This document shows positions 1-13,088 of a stretch of DNA of 64,000 bases, one piece after another. Location: contig NC_091665.1 of NCBI RefSeq assembly GCF_042453785.1, positions 4,289,501-4,353,500 on the forward strand. Direction: 5' to 3'. Below the pieces are notes generated by a model. It worked only from the letters and a program-made list of their open reading frames with translations, did no database searches and was not told the origin of the DNA. The DNA comes from Malus domestica (Eukaryota; Streptophyta; Magnoliopsida; Rosales; Rosaceae). How positions within the stretch are numbered: position 1 is the stretch's first letter; each line of letters starts with the position of its first letter. A program made the translations under genes and the position numbers.

Positions 1-1043
1 CCAATTCTGGACAGGCTGGACTTCCCTCCTATAGCAATTACTTAATTCAGCCAAACATGCCTACTTTACTTCTGTAGCTATTACTTAATTCCATTTTTCT
101 TTAAATTACTTGTCTATAATAGAAAAGGAGCATTCAAACATCAGTTTCAGCTCTCTTCCACTCTTCTACAAAACTACCTGGTTCCATTAGCAGTCATATT
201 AGCCTCAATATCTTTGTTTTCTTCCATTTTTTGTGTTATGTAATTTTACATATTTAATTTTCTCCCTTAAAAGTACTATTATGTACGGGTCCATTTGGGA
301 TAAATAATATTCAAATGTAGAGTGAAAATAGGAAATGTGGGGTGGGAACAGCGCCACTCTTCTCTAAAAGCTTTTTTTAAATTACAAAAAGAATGAAAAT
401 GAAAAAGAAAAAAAAAAAAAAATCAAACAAGCATTGAGGAACAATGCGATGCTTGTAATCACACAGAAAAGTCCAAAGCAATGCAGCACTGCAGCCCTTA
501 AATCATAAGGAGCACTATCGTAGGCAAACAATTTAACCTGAACCTGAAACTAAGCATTGTTACTGTTTTTTGGAAATGCACCCAATGGCAATACCTAGGA
601 ACAGGACATTTTTAGAGGTGCATGCACCATGAAGCAGATCCATTGTGGGGTAGGAATCACTTTGGCATCTTGTGGGCTTCACTTTCCACCGAGTTTTTCA
701 CAGATATGTTGGCTGATGTTATATGGGATGTATTTGGATTCACCAGAATAGTTTGGCTGCTGTTTCTTTAGATGTCCGGGATTTACCTGTACCTCGTGTC
801 TTACTTGTTCGCCTATATCAAATTTTGAACCTTCCATTTTATGATAATATCAATATTGTCCCCTTTTTAACACATGATCAGCGAACCACTAATACGTGCA
901 TGTAGCACTTTATGCTGTTCTACTTGCTCTTCAGTGGACTTTCAATGGGAGCAACAGATTTCATTCTCACACCAGAATCACTAAATAGCTAATTGCAAAT
1001 GCATGACAAAAAGCAGAAGTTGAAAAGAAAAGAAAAAACCTAC
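1..1043 (-). other. Putative long eIF5B intron, no exon recognised
   Basis: AT-rich sequence downstream of the last visible eIF5B exon, which ends with a good GT donor at 1043. No eIF5B domain II-IV coding sequence can be recognised here on the minus strand. A short plus-strand open stretch at 723-905 has no recognisable product and is probably chance. Confidence 0.5.
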
Positions 1044-4000
1044 CTTCACACGAAGTTCTTTCATTGGATGTGGAGTCAATAAAGATCGAATTGTTGCAAC
1101 AATAGGTCCCTAAAAGAGACAAAAAATTGATATCAATAATAATAATTACATGTAAAATACATCACATGTTACCTACAATCATTTGCCAGCAATTCTAAAG
1201 CAAATATTGAAAATAGTTTAATAATAGTCAGACTTTACAAAAATTGTCATAGGAAAGGTTTTAGATACTTGCCTGCATGCCGCAAACCACTATTTGATCT
1301 CCTTCATGAAGCACACCATTAACCAATACAACATCAATTGTTGTCCCAAGGCCTTCCACAACCTTAACCTCCAAAACCGTACACTGGTTCACAAGAACAG
1401 CCCCCCATCAACTCACATATAAACAGTTAAGCACCTTTACATTACTGGAAACAAGGTGAAAATATATTAAACCTGGATTTCATTGCTGAAAGTGAGTTTC
1501 TCAACCATAGTTTTCTGTGTCCACTGAACCAATAGTAATAGCAAATCTGGAATTCCTTCACCACTGCGATATTCAAAACCCATATTTCAGGACATAGCGG
1601 AGAGCAAATTACTAAAAACACCTCTGCAGTAGAGACTAAAAATTAAAAGAGTTATTCCACAAGCCATACCTAATGGCACTTGTAGGAATAATACTGTAGG
1701 TTTCCCCCATTTCTTTATTCTTATAATACAATTCAGTATTTAAACCCTGCTCCTTGAATTGAGTGATAATCTGGCAAACCAACAAACAATTGGAATTTTA
1801 GAAACACAAAGGGTCAAACATATAAAGTGAACAAAAGACAAAGTTGCAGCACACAAGACCTGTACAAGCCTCATATTGAATTCATTTTGTACATCCTTAG
1901 ATTGTTGCTTCATTGCTTTCACAATTGGTGCATTGCGGCAGGTTTTCCACCCGTAGAGTCTGTCCACCTAACAATTGGATATTCCAGAAAACAAAAATTA
2001 AACATTTATGAGCCGAGAGTAGTAGAGATCTGGACAGTAGAATTGACCATAAACCTCACCTTATTTAGTGCAACAATAAATTCCGTATTCCTCATTTTCA
2101 AAAGGTTAAGTGACTCTATTGTCTGAGGCTCTAAGCCATGCATAATGTCAACAACCAATATAGCAATATCACATAAACCTGAGCCCCGTGACCGTAAATT
2201 AGTGAATGACTCGTGCCCGGGGGTATCAATGACCAACAGACCAGGGACCTTCAGCTTCGCATCAGCTTTCAGTTCTTTAGTCCTCTCACGAATGTTCTCA
2301 GCAGGAAAATATGTTGCTCCAATCTGCTGAGTAATACCTCCAGCCTCACCTTCCTGAACATTTGTGCCTCTGATACAATCCAGCAGCTTAGTTTTACCAG
2401 TATCAACATGGCCCATAATGCAGCAAATAGGTGAACGAAGGTTATCTCCACTCTCTTTGGGGTCAGCATTAGAAGTTGGCGCTTCTTTTTTAACAGAAAC
2501 GCTTTTCTTCTTACTTTTGTCAACGTCATTATCAGGTTGTTTTTTCTTATCCTCACCATCCTGAGATTTTATTGGTTGAGAAGGAACAGTTTTCTGAGCA
2601 GAAACTGATGGATTGGCACCTGAACTCTTTATGTCTTTTTTTGCAACAGGTTCAGGCTCAGAGTCAATCTCTTCATCAGAAAATCCACGTTTAACAGAAA
2701 GGTTAACATCATCAAAGCTCTTAACATCCCAAGGATCATCATCATCATCATCTTCTTCTTCTTCTTCTTCCACTCCATTCTCTTTAACAGATTCAGCAAC
2801 TTCAGATTTATCCTCCAGATCCAGTGACTCTACATCTTCAACCTTGTCAAATTCCCCAGACTCTGGCTCGGGGATAGTGTCCTGCTGGTCTCCCTCTTCT
2901 AGGTTTTCCACTGGCTTCGCAGAAGCTGCACCATTTGCATGAATGGGTGCTGCTTTTGTCTTCTTTTTCTGGTACATAGGCCGTTTAGCCTTTTTCTCAT
3001 TGTCTGTGGTAAGGAGAGGTAAACCCCCTGCATTAGCAAGTATCTGGTTTCTCATTGCCTCCCGCCTGCGTTGTTCTTCTTTTTGCTTCGCAGTTAAAAT
3101 CTTGCCTTCCTGTCTCTTCCTTTGTAGCTTCTCCTTTTCCCTTTCCTTTTTCAGAATCCTGGCCGCCTCCTTTTCCCTCTCAAGTTCTTCCTGCTTACGC
3201 CGCTCCTCTTCTTCTTTCCTCTGTTTCTCCTCTGCTTCCCTTTTCAATCTCTCTTCTTGTTCCTGTCGCCTAGCAAGAGCCTCTTGCATCTCCCTCACAT
3301 GTTTTGGAAGTTTCTTATCTGCTACTTTACCTTTCACTTCTTTCTTCTTGGGGTCTGTGGGTTCAATTTGGGTTTCTTCTCGTTTATCATCCTTAGGAAC
3401 CATGGGAGCAGTAGCAGTCCCTGCTGCCGCTGCTGACTTTTTCTCCTTTTCCTTCTCCTTCTTCTTTCTCTTCTTCTTTGCAGCAGCAGACTCCACAGTC
3501 TCTTCTTCACCTTCCTTTTCACCAGAAGCATCAACTGGGGCAACCGGATCAGGTTGAACCTCAACTTTCTCCTCTTTCATGGTAGCCTCAGCTGGTGTCA
3601 ATGTTGTAGGACCCTCACCTAGCTCAGCAAGAATTTTATCCAAGTCATCTTCTTCTTGAGCAGTCCGTCCACTCTTCTTCTTCTTTTTCTTACTTTTTGA
3701 AGTTTCTGGAACCTCTTTACTCTTGTTAGTTTTAGAATCATCAGCTTCATTTTTATTAGTTTCGACACTTGGTTGTTCCGGTTCAATTACATCTGTATCT
3801 TCACTCAATACAGTAAAAACATCATTACCTTTCTTTTTGGAAGACTTCTTTTTACCTGTGAACGCAATCACAGATTCATCTTCATCATCAACTGTGTCAT
3901 CACCAACTCTAGTTGGTTCGGATACTGAAGTATCTTCATCATTCCCCTCATCAAGCAGGGCTGAGCTAAAAGAATTACCACCGCTCTTCTTTGAACCCTT

Positions 4001-4780
4001 TGATGATTTCTTTTTCTTACCGGAGAATGTAATCTGAAGAACTTCATCGTCCTCATCTTTCTTTTCATCCTTATCCTCATCTGCATCATTGAGAACATCA
4101 AAGCTAGCTGCTGCAAACACACTCCTGCCCTTCTTTCCACCCTTGGATGGCTTCTTCTTCCCCGTAAAAGAAATTACAGGCTCATCTTCATTCTCACTAT
4201 CGTCATATTCTTTACTCTTACCCACAGAACCATCAACAACCTCACCATCACTATCACCTTCATCACCAATAGCATCAAAAGGGGACCCAGTAAACAAACT
4301 ACCACCAGTTTTCTTTGACGATGTCGAAGCCTTCTTCTTGCCAGAAAAACTCACCACTGGAGAATCCTCCTCATCATTACCAGTTAACCCAGATTTCCCA
4401 TCATCAACACCGTCTTCTTCATCTCCAAGCAGCCCAAAACTCGAAGCGCTGACCACACTATTCCCACCACTCTTCTTCGACTTTCCCTTCTTCTTTCCAG
4501 TGAAAGCAACTTGGGGAACCTCATCTTCGCCCTCGTCCCCCTTTCCCACATCGTCGAGGTCGTCCTCATCCCTGCTCTTCTTTGAAGCTTTTGAATTACC
4601 CTTTTTGCCCTTCTTTCCAGTGACAGCAACTTTTTCTTCCTGCACCTGAGACTCCTCGGACAGCTCAGTTCCAATAGAAAACTCATCGTCTTCAATTACC
4701 ACAGCCTTCTTCTTCGACTTTGCACCCGCAGCAGGTTGCGGGTTCTCATCGTCGCGAGCAGTCGGCTTCTTCCGACCCAT
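1044..4780 (-). CDS. eIF5B: Eukaryotic translation initiation factor 5B (partial, 3' exons off window)
   Basis: Encodes the translational GTPase that joins the 60S subunit to the 48S complex in the cytosol. Exons on the minus strand are 4780-2060, 1967-1860, 1770-1670, 1563-1473, 1383-1273 and 1109-1044, with phases that join exactly, giving about 1066 residues. Residues 1-780 are a lysine/acidic, low-complexity N-terminus. The G domain starts near residue 790 with G1 GHVDTGKT, then G3 DTPGHE near 852 and G4 NKVD at 906-909, which is split by the first coding intron. The last exons match the start of domain II. Domains III and IV are not present down to position 1, so either the next intron exceeds 1043 bp or the gene is cut. 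The start ATG is the first in the exon, just downstream of a plausible 5'-UTR acceptor near 4801; a matching donor lies near 5075. The intron after 1273 uses a GC donor. The gene looks functional as far as seen. Confidence 0.95.
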
Positions 4781-5400
4781 CGAGGTTTCGACAAATTATG
4801 ATCTGTTTCAACAATTATCGAAGCCCATTCCAAAATCCTAATCGCAAAACCAAGATCACAATCAATACAGATTATACAAACACACATCACACACATATAC
4901 ACAAACATATATATATTTAGCTATTGTATGTTTCGAAATCTAAAGAAATAGATCCAGATTTTACAACCATAAAGCAGTACTGCAAGAATCTCATCCTAAA
5001 CCAACACGAAACAAAATACACACGCATATGTGTGTGTGTGTGTGTGTGTGTAGAGAGGGAGAGAGGGAGAGAGCTTACTTGGGGCGGCGTGGAGGGAGTA
5101 GAAGCAACAGAATCGACGGATTGCGGAGGAAAACGATCGGGTTCGAATGGATTGCAATCGAGAGAGACACAAAGAGAGAGACTGAGAGACTGAGAGAGTT
5201 TCCGGGGGAGAGAGAGAGACCGAGAAAAATAAGCGGATTTCTCTCTTAAAAGTTCTAGGGTTGAGTACTGGTAGTCTGTCTGGGTTTCTAAGAAAATTGG
5301 AAAAGCTGTAGTGGGCTTTTTTTTTTTAATTTTCCAGCACTTTGGGCATCCGTCCAAAAACATTCAAGAAAATACTGAATTCGGCTTTTAGCTTTTTTTA
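4781..5400 (-). promoter_or_regulatory. eIF5B 5' region with 5'-UTR intron, (GT)n and (GA)n tracts
   Basis: Upstream of the eIF5B ATG, a minus-strand acceptor (TTGAAACAG near 4801) and a donor (CCAA/GTAAGC near 5075) suggest a 5'-UTR intron of about 270 bp. That intron holds a (GT)n run at about 5029-5051. The presumed untranslated first exon and promoter are rich in GA/CT repeats (5051-5220). The same arrangement recurs near 17.14-17.64 kb. Confidence 0.55.
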
Positions 5401-5449
5401 TTTAAACCTACCCGATTTTTGGAGTAAAAACTTAAATTTTAGGTTTTAA

Positions 5450-6870
5450 ACTTGTTTCAACGTAAATAGGAGTTTTATTTCAAAACTCATTTTTGGGCAA
5501 ATTGAGGCTAAGATTTCCGTTGAGTTAGTAGGACTGGCTTACTATATATGTGTATTTTTTTAGTTTTATATTTATAAATTCATTGAATTCAATGATTATG
5601 ATCAAATATGATCAAATCCAATAGTTAAAAAAAGATATAATGGTCCAAATTTAAATCAAACAACTAAAGTAAGTAAAAAAAATTTCTTTTATGTGTTTTA
5701 TATTCTTTTCTAGTGTCCCACGAACTTCATGGTGTCCGTGTATTAATTTTTTAATATTTATCAAAATCTAAATATGTTTAGGTTAAAATATTTATAAAAT
5801 TAGATTATAATCTACATATTTTTATTTTTATTTTTTGAAAAAAGGTTACTTTAAGAGAAAAAATTATCTTAAAATTATTATTTAATAATCTCAAACTACA
5901 AATTTAACCTAAAAAGGTTGAAAGAAAAAAATTGTTTCTAAATTAAACTTAAATTTTTTGGACTAAAATTTTAGATTTTAATCAAAGGTTGGAGTTGGTG
6001 TAACAAAACTATATTTAATTTAATTTAATCTGTAAAACAAAAAACACAAAAACAAAAAACCAAAACACAAAAAAAAGAGATTCAAACTCGGACATGAATG
6101 TTTTTTTTTATCGGAAAAAACATATTATTAAAACTTGAACAAAAAAACCTCGAACATGATTAAAACATTCAACCATCGCACACCTTCATCCCTTTCCTCT
6201 CCCCATGCCTGCCCGCTGCCCAGATCCTTCAACTCATCCACCAAGCATAAGTCATATACATATCAAGAAAGAACAAGCCATCGATTGATCATCACGCCAA
6301 GAAGAATTATTATCAGTCACCACGGAAACCCTGCACTACTGTCGACACCAAAGAGTTTCGGCGCCGCCTTGGCCATGAAAAGCAACCCATGCATTTCTAT
6401 TGTTTGTACAATACACTCGGTTGCACTTAAGTTTCTCTCCATCCAAGGCAGCACTAGGAATTTTGTTCGAAAAAGGAAGCTGAATGTATAGGCGATGAAG
6501 CAAAATATTGCAAGGACATACATCACATACTGCAAGGACATCCAAAAGTTTCTCTCCACCCACGACTGATACCGCTTCTCCCATCAATCAATAATTGTAG
6601 TAGAATGGCAAACGTCGATAGCAGGATGACAAGAGGCCCCTGCTATTAAACTTAAACTAGCAAAAATCACCTTATTAGCTATATGAAATCCAAAAACAGC
6701 ATGCCATATTAACCAACTCACAAAATCTTCTTTTTATTCAAGACCTCTCGACAAGATTTGAATCATGTTGCTGGAAACAAAGACCGGCAAACATCATAGC
6801 GCGGTTTAAAAATTCATATCCAATGTAAAAGAGTAACAATTAAAGGATGGGGAGACCGTAGAACTGTGAC
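5450..6870. other. AT-rich intergenic spacer between eIF5B and QCR6
   Basis: No gene recognised. Open stretches at 6135-6491 (plus) and 6317-6587 (minus) overlap each other, have no recognisable domain and no convincing splice context. Parts near 5500-5720 and 5950-6097 recur at 18.05-18.26 kb and 19.72-19.81 kb. Confidence 0.5.
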
Positions 6871-6874
6871 TCCG

Positions 6875-9205
6875 TTATTTGAGCTTTTGAAATAACTTTG
6901 GCGCAACCTGCATTGCAGAAGGCAATTATCATCATCTGAGCGAGAACAAAATTTTCCTACAGTATAATGAAATGAAATGAGACTTACACATTTGTCAACA
7001 CAAGATATGTAGTCAAAGTACTGCCCTGTGCAATGCTTGTTTCCAGTGTCGTCACCTTCAACCCTCTTAACACATGCCTACAACAAATAAAAAGGTTCAA
7101 ATAATTTCAGTACAATTACCAAATTTTAGTCCATTCAAAACAATATGTGAAAACCCCCTACCCGCTGAAGTATATCAAAATGAAGACCTCCGATTATCAT
7201 GGCATCCCATTTCCTTTTTTATTTTTGAAGAAGGAAACACAAATGGAAGAAAAAGTTCAACAACTTAATCTTGTCACTCAAAATTATTGACGACACACAG
7301 AGTAGAAAGCACTTAATCATGGAAGGAGGGAAAAGGGTGAATAACAGGTAGACATCAAAGCATTAGCAAGACATTTTTATCCACATAATTTCTAAGGTTG
7401 AGCAATAACTGATGCAGGATAGTTAAAGTTGCTAGAGATTTTCCAATGCTAGCAGTCATTCTGCTGATTATAAATCCACGCCTTCACTGCATAACTGTGG
7501 CAAGAAGTTTGCAATGTTCATAGAGCTACATACAGCGCAATGAGTTCCAAAATTGTAAGATTCAATTTCCACAGTAAATCCGAATGTCAACAGGTTCAAG
7601 TGATATAGATTTTGATTGGGGCTTCACCGTCTAGTAAGACTTAATCCCTTGAGTAAAGTTCGAATTATAAAAACACCCATAACCCACACCCCTTCAGGAA
7701 TAACAAAAATCCTTCAGTAAGTATATGTTCTATACTTTTTCCCTTTTCTCACTCGAACTAATTTCATAATTCATATGCATTATCGGAAAATGAAACAGTT
7801 TTGCAGTACCTTCCTGGACAGGCTTACTCATTAGTGGACGAGAAGAGATAGCAGCTTATGAAGATCCTCAGTGTACGTACGTTGTAAAGTGAATTCTCTA
7901 TCTTTTATTTTTATTTCTAAAAGAAATATCCTTTCATTGAAGATAAATTTCAATCTCTATTGCATATGATATATCTAGCTTGTCTCCCTCTTTTTGCAAT
8001 TCACACATCATCTCACAATGAACCCCTATTAAAATATGTCAAAAGGGCTTGCTTAATCACTTATTTACGACAATTCGAATCTTGATCATCTGATAGTCTT
8101 CTTTCATGCTATAACCTTTGCACAACTACTCTTTATAATGTTAGCCTGATATACATATAACGACTTCCAATTACTAACTTTAAATTTGATATTTATATAT
8201 CATCTCCAATTGCTTCCACAAATGGAAAAACTTAGAACACTTACGCATTTCTAACTTATCAGACCACATGCGAACATATATTTGAAGCCTTTCTAGTTTG
8301 TAATCCCCATCAGTAAAGAGAAAAAGCCCGTACAGGTAAAAGCCAACGGTACAAGTACAACATAATACAAACAAGTAGATATGACTATCTTGGGAAGCAA
8401 AATAAGGAATCTAAAAGTAAGCTAGTAATTTTAATAAATAATCAGATCCAACTTTAAGTTCATACGAAAGCCAATTCCTGGTACTAGAAGTTGCAACACA
8501 CAGATTTTTTGAATAACACCAGTAAATTACCTGATATTCAATCAGAGGCTTCACACATTTAGGCTGGCAAGACTCCTCAAGATACTTCTTTTGATCAACA
8601 AGTTCATCGTCCGCCCTTATAGAGTAAACAAAAAGATAGATAAATAAACATAACTGTTTAAAGTTTACACGACGACAGATAACCTTAACCAGCACATTCT
8701 TGTTCCGACCAAAAAAAATAACAAACACATTCTTGCAACTACAACAATGCCTGAGCAAATATTGTTAATGAACGTTACATATGAAATGGACAAGTAAACA
8801 ACCATTCTACAACTACAAACCATAGTCATTTACTAAACAAACGGGTATTTATTTTGTAACACAGATGCCTTTTGAACGGGTATCCCTGACGTATCGTATT
8901 CTAGTTTTTAGAGATTTTATGTATCACCGTGTCATGTCGTACCGTATATCCATGCTTTATAGGTGCCAACCAACCCACAATACACAATCTGACCATTGAA
9001 TACTTCATCAAAAGAAAGCATACAGTAATCAACTATCCAATATTATTAATTATTACTAATTAAAATGACCAAGGAATCCCTTTGGGTTTGTGATTTCTTA
9101 ATCACAGTACAAAAATCTTCCATTTTATTTTTATAAATTTTTAAAATTTGCAAATCTAACATTTATGGGATATCAAAATTATTAAAAACCCAGAAATACT
9201 CACAT
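6875..9205 (-). CDS. QCR6: Cytochrome b-c1 complex subunit 6 (hinge protein)
   Basis: Small acidic hinge subunit of mitochondrial complex III, which helps cytochrome c1 interact with cytochrome c in the intermembrane space. Coding exons (minus) are 9205-9204 (the first two bases of the ATG), 8615-8531, 7077-6988 and 6907-6875. Joined, they give exactly 69 aa, the usual plant length. Six cysteines (residues 17, 21, 31, 45, 55, 59) include the pairs that form the disulfide-linked helical hairpin. The C-terminus is the typical basic VAPKLFQKLK. Untranslated exons are 9235-9206 and one ending at 9355 with a GT donor. The start is placed on the split ATG because the next exon begins G-GCG-GAC (Ala-Asp), matching family members. 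A decayed copy lies at 19.8-21.9 kb. Confidence 0.95.
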
Positions 9206-9500
9206 TGAGAAGAACCGAAAAAGCTCTCAGATTTCCTGCACAAAAACAATCAAACAAAACAAATAAATTAAATTTACAAAAAAAACAACAATCAATGAAA
9301 TTAGTTGTGTTTTACAAATTTAATTAATTGGGGGCCGAGAAGAAGAAATTATACCTTGTGATTCGAGGAGGAAGGTCGGCTCCGGAGTTGTGCAATGGCT
9401 GTAATTCAAATCCCACAACAGAAGAGAGAGAAACAAACAACCGAGAGATGAAATGGAAGTTGGAATTTGGAATTTGGGAACCACACTAACTGAGATTGTG
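9206..9500 (-). promoter_or_regulatory. QCR6 5'-UTR exons and probable promoter
   Basis: Minus-strand acceptor TGCAG/GAAATC gives an untranslated exon starting at 9235. A further untranslated exon ends at 9355 (CACAAG/GTATAA). The sequence is conserved in the duplicate at about 21.59-21.80 kb, which supports these boundaries. No clear TATA box was identified. Confidence 0.6.
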
Positions 9501-9599
9501 GGGAGCCGCTCAAGACTTGCCAACTATTTAACCTTGGCCCACTCCACCCTTCTCCTTTTTGGGCTTGGGTCTACCGCTAATTTTAATACAAGAAACGGG

Positions 9600-9965
9600 T
9601 GTCAGCCATAATAATTTAGTTATAAATTTACAATTCACAAGAATTAAATTTAAGAATTCTTTTATTCACAGAGTTAAACTAGTCCTCTTACGTACAAGTG
9701 ACGAGAAATATTATTATACCGTAGTGAACTAAAGACTTATAGATGATTTGGTTAAGAAATGCGATTATAAGAAAAGAGGTTCAAGGCAAAAGGATTAGAG
9801 GAAGAACTAGGAAGACATGAAAAAAAAAAAAAACTAAGAAAATACATGGAATATTTGGAGCTAAAGGAAGATTTGTTGAAAAACTGAACGTATTAATGTT
9901 CTAGGATTCATACAACCGGCCTCAATTAGGAGATAAAATTTTGTTGTTGCGGTTGCGTAGTACTA
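9600..9965 (+). mobile_element. RTE-type LINE 3' remnant with (TTG)n tail
   Basis: Plus-strand sequence at about 9760-9965 resembles the last codons of an RTE-type reverse transcriptase (an Arg/Lys-rich stretch with a degraded Arg-Lys-Thr motif, later an Arg-Ile-His motif), with stops, followed by a TTGTTGTTG-type tail. Two shorter tails of the same kind occur near 13.1 kb and 20.9 kb. The flanking 9600-9760 has no recognised content. Confidence 0.5.
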
Positions 9966-11099
9966 AGTGATCAACTGCTAATTTTAGTTCTTTTAAATTT
10001 TTTTCCTTTCAGGTTTACATTTCATATGCATTTCACGTTTAAGCGTTATTATCAAAACAGGTGACAGAGTTTTAAAAAAATTCACACAGCACCTCAAGGG
10101 TTTAAAATCGTATCAATTTATATCTTCCATCTCCATGAAATTGATGATGTGGGAAATGCGGAACTCATTTTTAGGACGTGTAAAAACCACACATACAATA
10201 GTGGGACCAAACTGGGTGGTTGGTTGTTTGGTTCTAGTCCAAGTACTGCAAGTTTCACAAGCTAATTTCACATTGTCAATGAATTACTGATTTGCAGCTC
10301 CTAGTAATTGGTTACTTAACAAGTGTAACAGATTAAGTCTGAAAAACTTGGCGGTAAAGGAAGACCAGGCCTTCCCAAGTTGCTCGATAGACCCATCATC
10401 TACAGAAATTTTTTCAACTACCGGTCTTCGATTGAATTTATGACACGTGTCTTTATACAAATGAAGAAAATGATATATTTTCAATGGCTGCAAAGTCGTC
10501 CATATTAGAATGAGGTCTCTTATCTTTACTGGCCTGTGCTGGGGTATCAGAGTTGCCATCAACCTCCAACTGATTGTCATCGGTATCAACAACACTCCCT
10601 TGAAGATCATCAGCGTGAGCATCTTCTTTTACAAGAAAGTGATTCCCAAATAAATTTTGAAGCCTTGTATCACAAACTATCTGACTTTTTCGCCGAGGGT
10701 CACGAAGTTTGTTCCTTTTTATATATTCCAGCAAGAGAGCCTGGACATCAAACTGAGATAACTTCTCTTTTAAGTCTATCCAATAATCCTTGAAGAGGTA
10801 CTCCCAGCTGCTTTTATCATCAAAATCCACTTCATCCTGCACAAGCACAAGAAAACAAAAAGAATAAAATGAATGCCACTGCAAGCAGTTTAAACGTGTG
10901 AAGTGAAAACAGTACATAGTTAAGGACAAGATTTTAATAAAATCATTTCAACACCTCGACCATTTCACATGAGCTTTCAGCCACATTACATCTAATCTTC
11001 TTTTCTTTTTTGTTCGTTTTTGCACAAAATTATAACCAGACACTTTATTCTTGAAGCCATATTTTCCAACATATTATATAAAAGATTTCTTACAAACAA

Positions 11100-11275
11100 A
11101 AAAAAAAAGGAGTTTTAACGAAAAACCCACGGTACTGTTCACTTTAACAAAAAACCACATTTTACACTAAAATGTCAAACCTGATACCATATTCACTGTA
11201 CCCTTTATTTTGTCTTTATCATTAAAACTCAAAGTTTTCAAACCCTTTTCATTAGTTTTCCTCAAAAAATAAATA
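11100..11275. mobile_element. MITE fragment (ACGGTACTGTTCACTTTAA type)
   Basis: The sequence from 11114 to 11270 carries a run of motifs (CACGGTACTGTTCAC, TTATCATTAAAACTCAAAG, CTTTTCATTAGTTTTCCT) that recur in part at 18.45 kb and 19.63-19.71 kb. The arrangement is typical of a dispersed short non-autonomous element. No target duplication was identified. Confidence 0.4.
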
Positions 11276-12584
11276 TTACAAAACAAAAATACTCAATCAA
11301 ACTAGCTTCCCTTAAATTTATTGACATAATTCAACGTATAATTCCAGATATATGACTTGTACAAACTCAAGCAACTCAATATGCACTGACTGGATACATT
11401 GTTCATCGAGTGAACTACGGTCCGCCAGAAGGGAACTCAAACAAAAAAAGATGAGAACAAAGGAAGGAGCATATAAAGACAAAATCCCAGATATCAACAA
11501 CCCTAGGAAAAAGCCACCAGGGAAACCAAGATACTGCTGGTTACCAGTTCACCTTCGATTAGAAGAAAGGGAAGTCACTAACCTCATTACATACAGAGGC
11601 TTACGATACCTCCAAATGTATACGCTTTGTTGTTTCTTTTTTCCCTTTTGGCGGACTGATTTAATTAGGATGTAGCAAAAATGAACTTCACGACACACTA
11701 CTTTCACATACTAAAACACTCCCAAGAAAGATATATCCCTTGACCCTAATCGTGACAATGCTAGCAAAAGGAAAATACAAAAGTGATTAGGGATTAACAG
11801 AAGAAAGAAGGCATCATACCTTGTCCTTGTTTCCTTGCTCATTCTTTTCAATCATCATGATAGTTTTCATGCATGTCTCACAGAAGCCTTTGTTTCCTCG
11901 AACACATAAGATAACAGCATCTTTGATACACGCCTTGCACAAGGAAAAAGGTACATGTATAACACATGTAGTGTGCACTCTTTTCACAGTTGCTACAAAG
12001 GTGCCAACCTAAAATACATTTATTAATACATCAGATACTCCCCAGCAACCAAAATAACTAAAATAATTTTCAAATAAGCATTTTTATAATGATGTTAACA
12101 TCGTTAAGTGATGAAACCCAGTGACACATGCAAAAGAACCGGTACTTATGAGATGAAGAGTTCAAAATACAGCCATAATGCCTGCAATCTCTCTCAAAAG
12201 AGACACTGGCTACTAGATTCACTAAAAGTACATGAATAATAAAAATTGAAGCGGACAAACACATAACTTCCAGGTTAAAGCTAGAGTCTGAAGTCTGAAC
12301 TGAGGTAAATGCTGAATACCTTTCATGGACCCTTAATATTCTTCCAAAAACAGGGGAAAAAAAAAAAAAAAAAAAAAGTTGATAAAATGTTGCCTAAAAC
12401 ATGGTTTGCCAAGGTATTTGGTACTTGTTATGTTACTTTTAACATTAACATAACTGTACACGATACAGAACAGGTACGAAAATCAAAATTTGGCAGAGAA
12501 GGGCTTGATCTTATGCCTGATATATTTCTTCCCAAAGCTTGATTTTATTCGACCTGCTTTAAGTCCCCATTCTATATTATAACA

Positions 12585-12800
12585 TTACCTTAGACAAGCA
12601 GCTGTAACTCTCTTGGTAATAGGTCGCAACACAATGTCCGTCAATTCCCTAACTAGCTGTCGGTCATAGGTCATTACATCAGCAATTGTTTCTCCCTTTG
12701 TCATTATAAAAGAAAATCTAAACCAAGGATCAAAAAACTGATCCCTCTCTGCAGAAAAAGCAATGCCCTCCTCTTGGTAATAACCATATCTCGACAACTA
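12585..12800 (-). other. Unrecognised exon-like open segment inside the SWIB pseudogene
   Basis: A minus-strand open segment of about 70 codons sits between a plausible acceptor (CTCTTTAG near 12800) and a good donor (CTAAG/GTAATG near 12586). The product is protein-like, containing FFDPWFRFSFIMTKGE and later VRELTDIVLRPITKR, but I do not recognise it. It lies where related genes have an intron. It may be an exon from another gene carried in by an insertion, or an alternative exon. Confidence 0.35.
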
Positions 12801-13088
12801 AAGAGTACATTTGTAAACAATTTCAAATTTTTAAAACTGTAAAGTAAACAAAGAACTAAATCTTGCAGGTACTTGTAGTCATAATTCCAAACAAATGCAT
12901 AATCACTTGGAGACTAACTAATATCTTCAAAGCACACAAACTGTTCAAGGACAATTAACCAATACTCATCCGAATAATTATATTCCGGGTCGATAATTAC
13001 AACCATGCAGCTCCAAATCAACTCTAACTAGACACAAACTGTCCAATACTTCAGGATACTGAAAGTATGCAAAAAAATTCAATTACAA

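Noticed and set aside
723-905. 60-codon plus-strand frame near the left edge
   Set aside because: Short, no recognised product, inside the presumed eIF5B intron on the other strand.
2613-3557. Ser/Phe-rich plus-strand open frames opposite eIF5B
   Set aside because: They are the antisense of Lys/Glu codons of the true eIF5B exon.
6135-6587. Overlapping open frames on both strands between eIF5B and QCR6
   Set aside because: No homology recognised and neither has convincing splice partners; likely chance.
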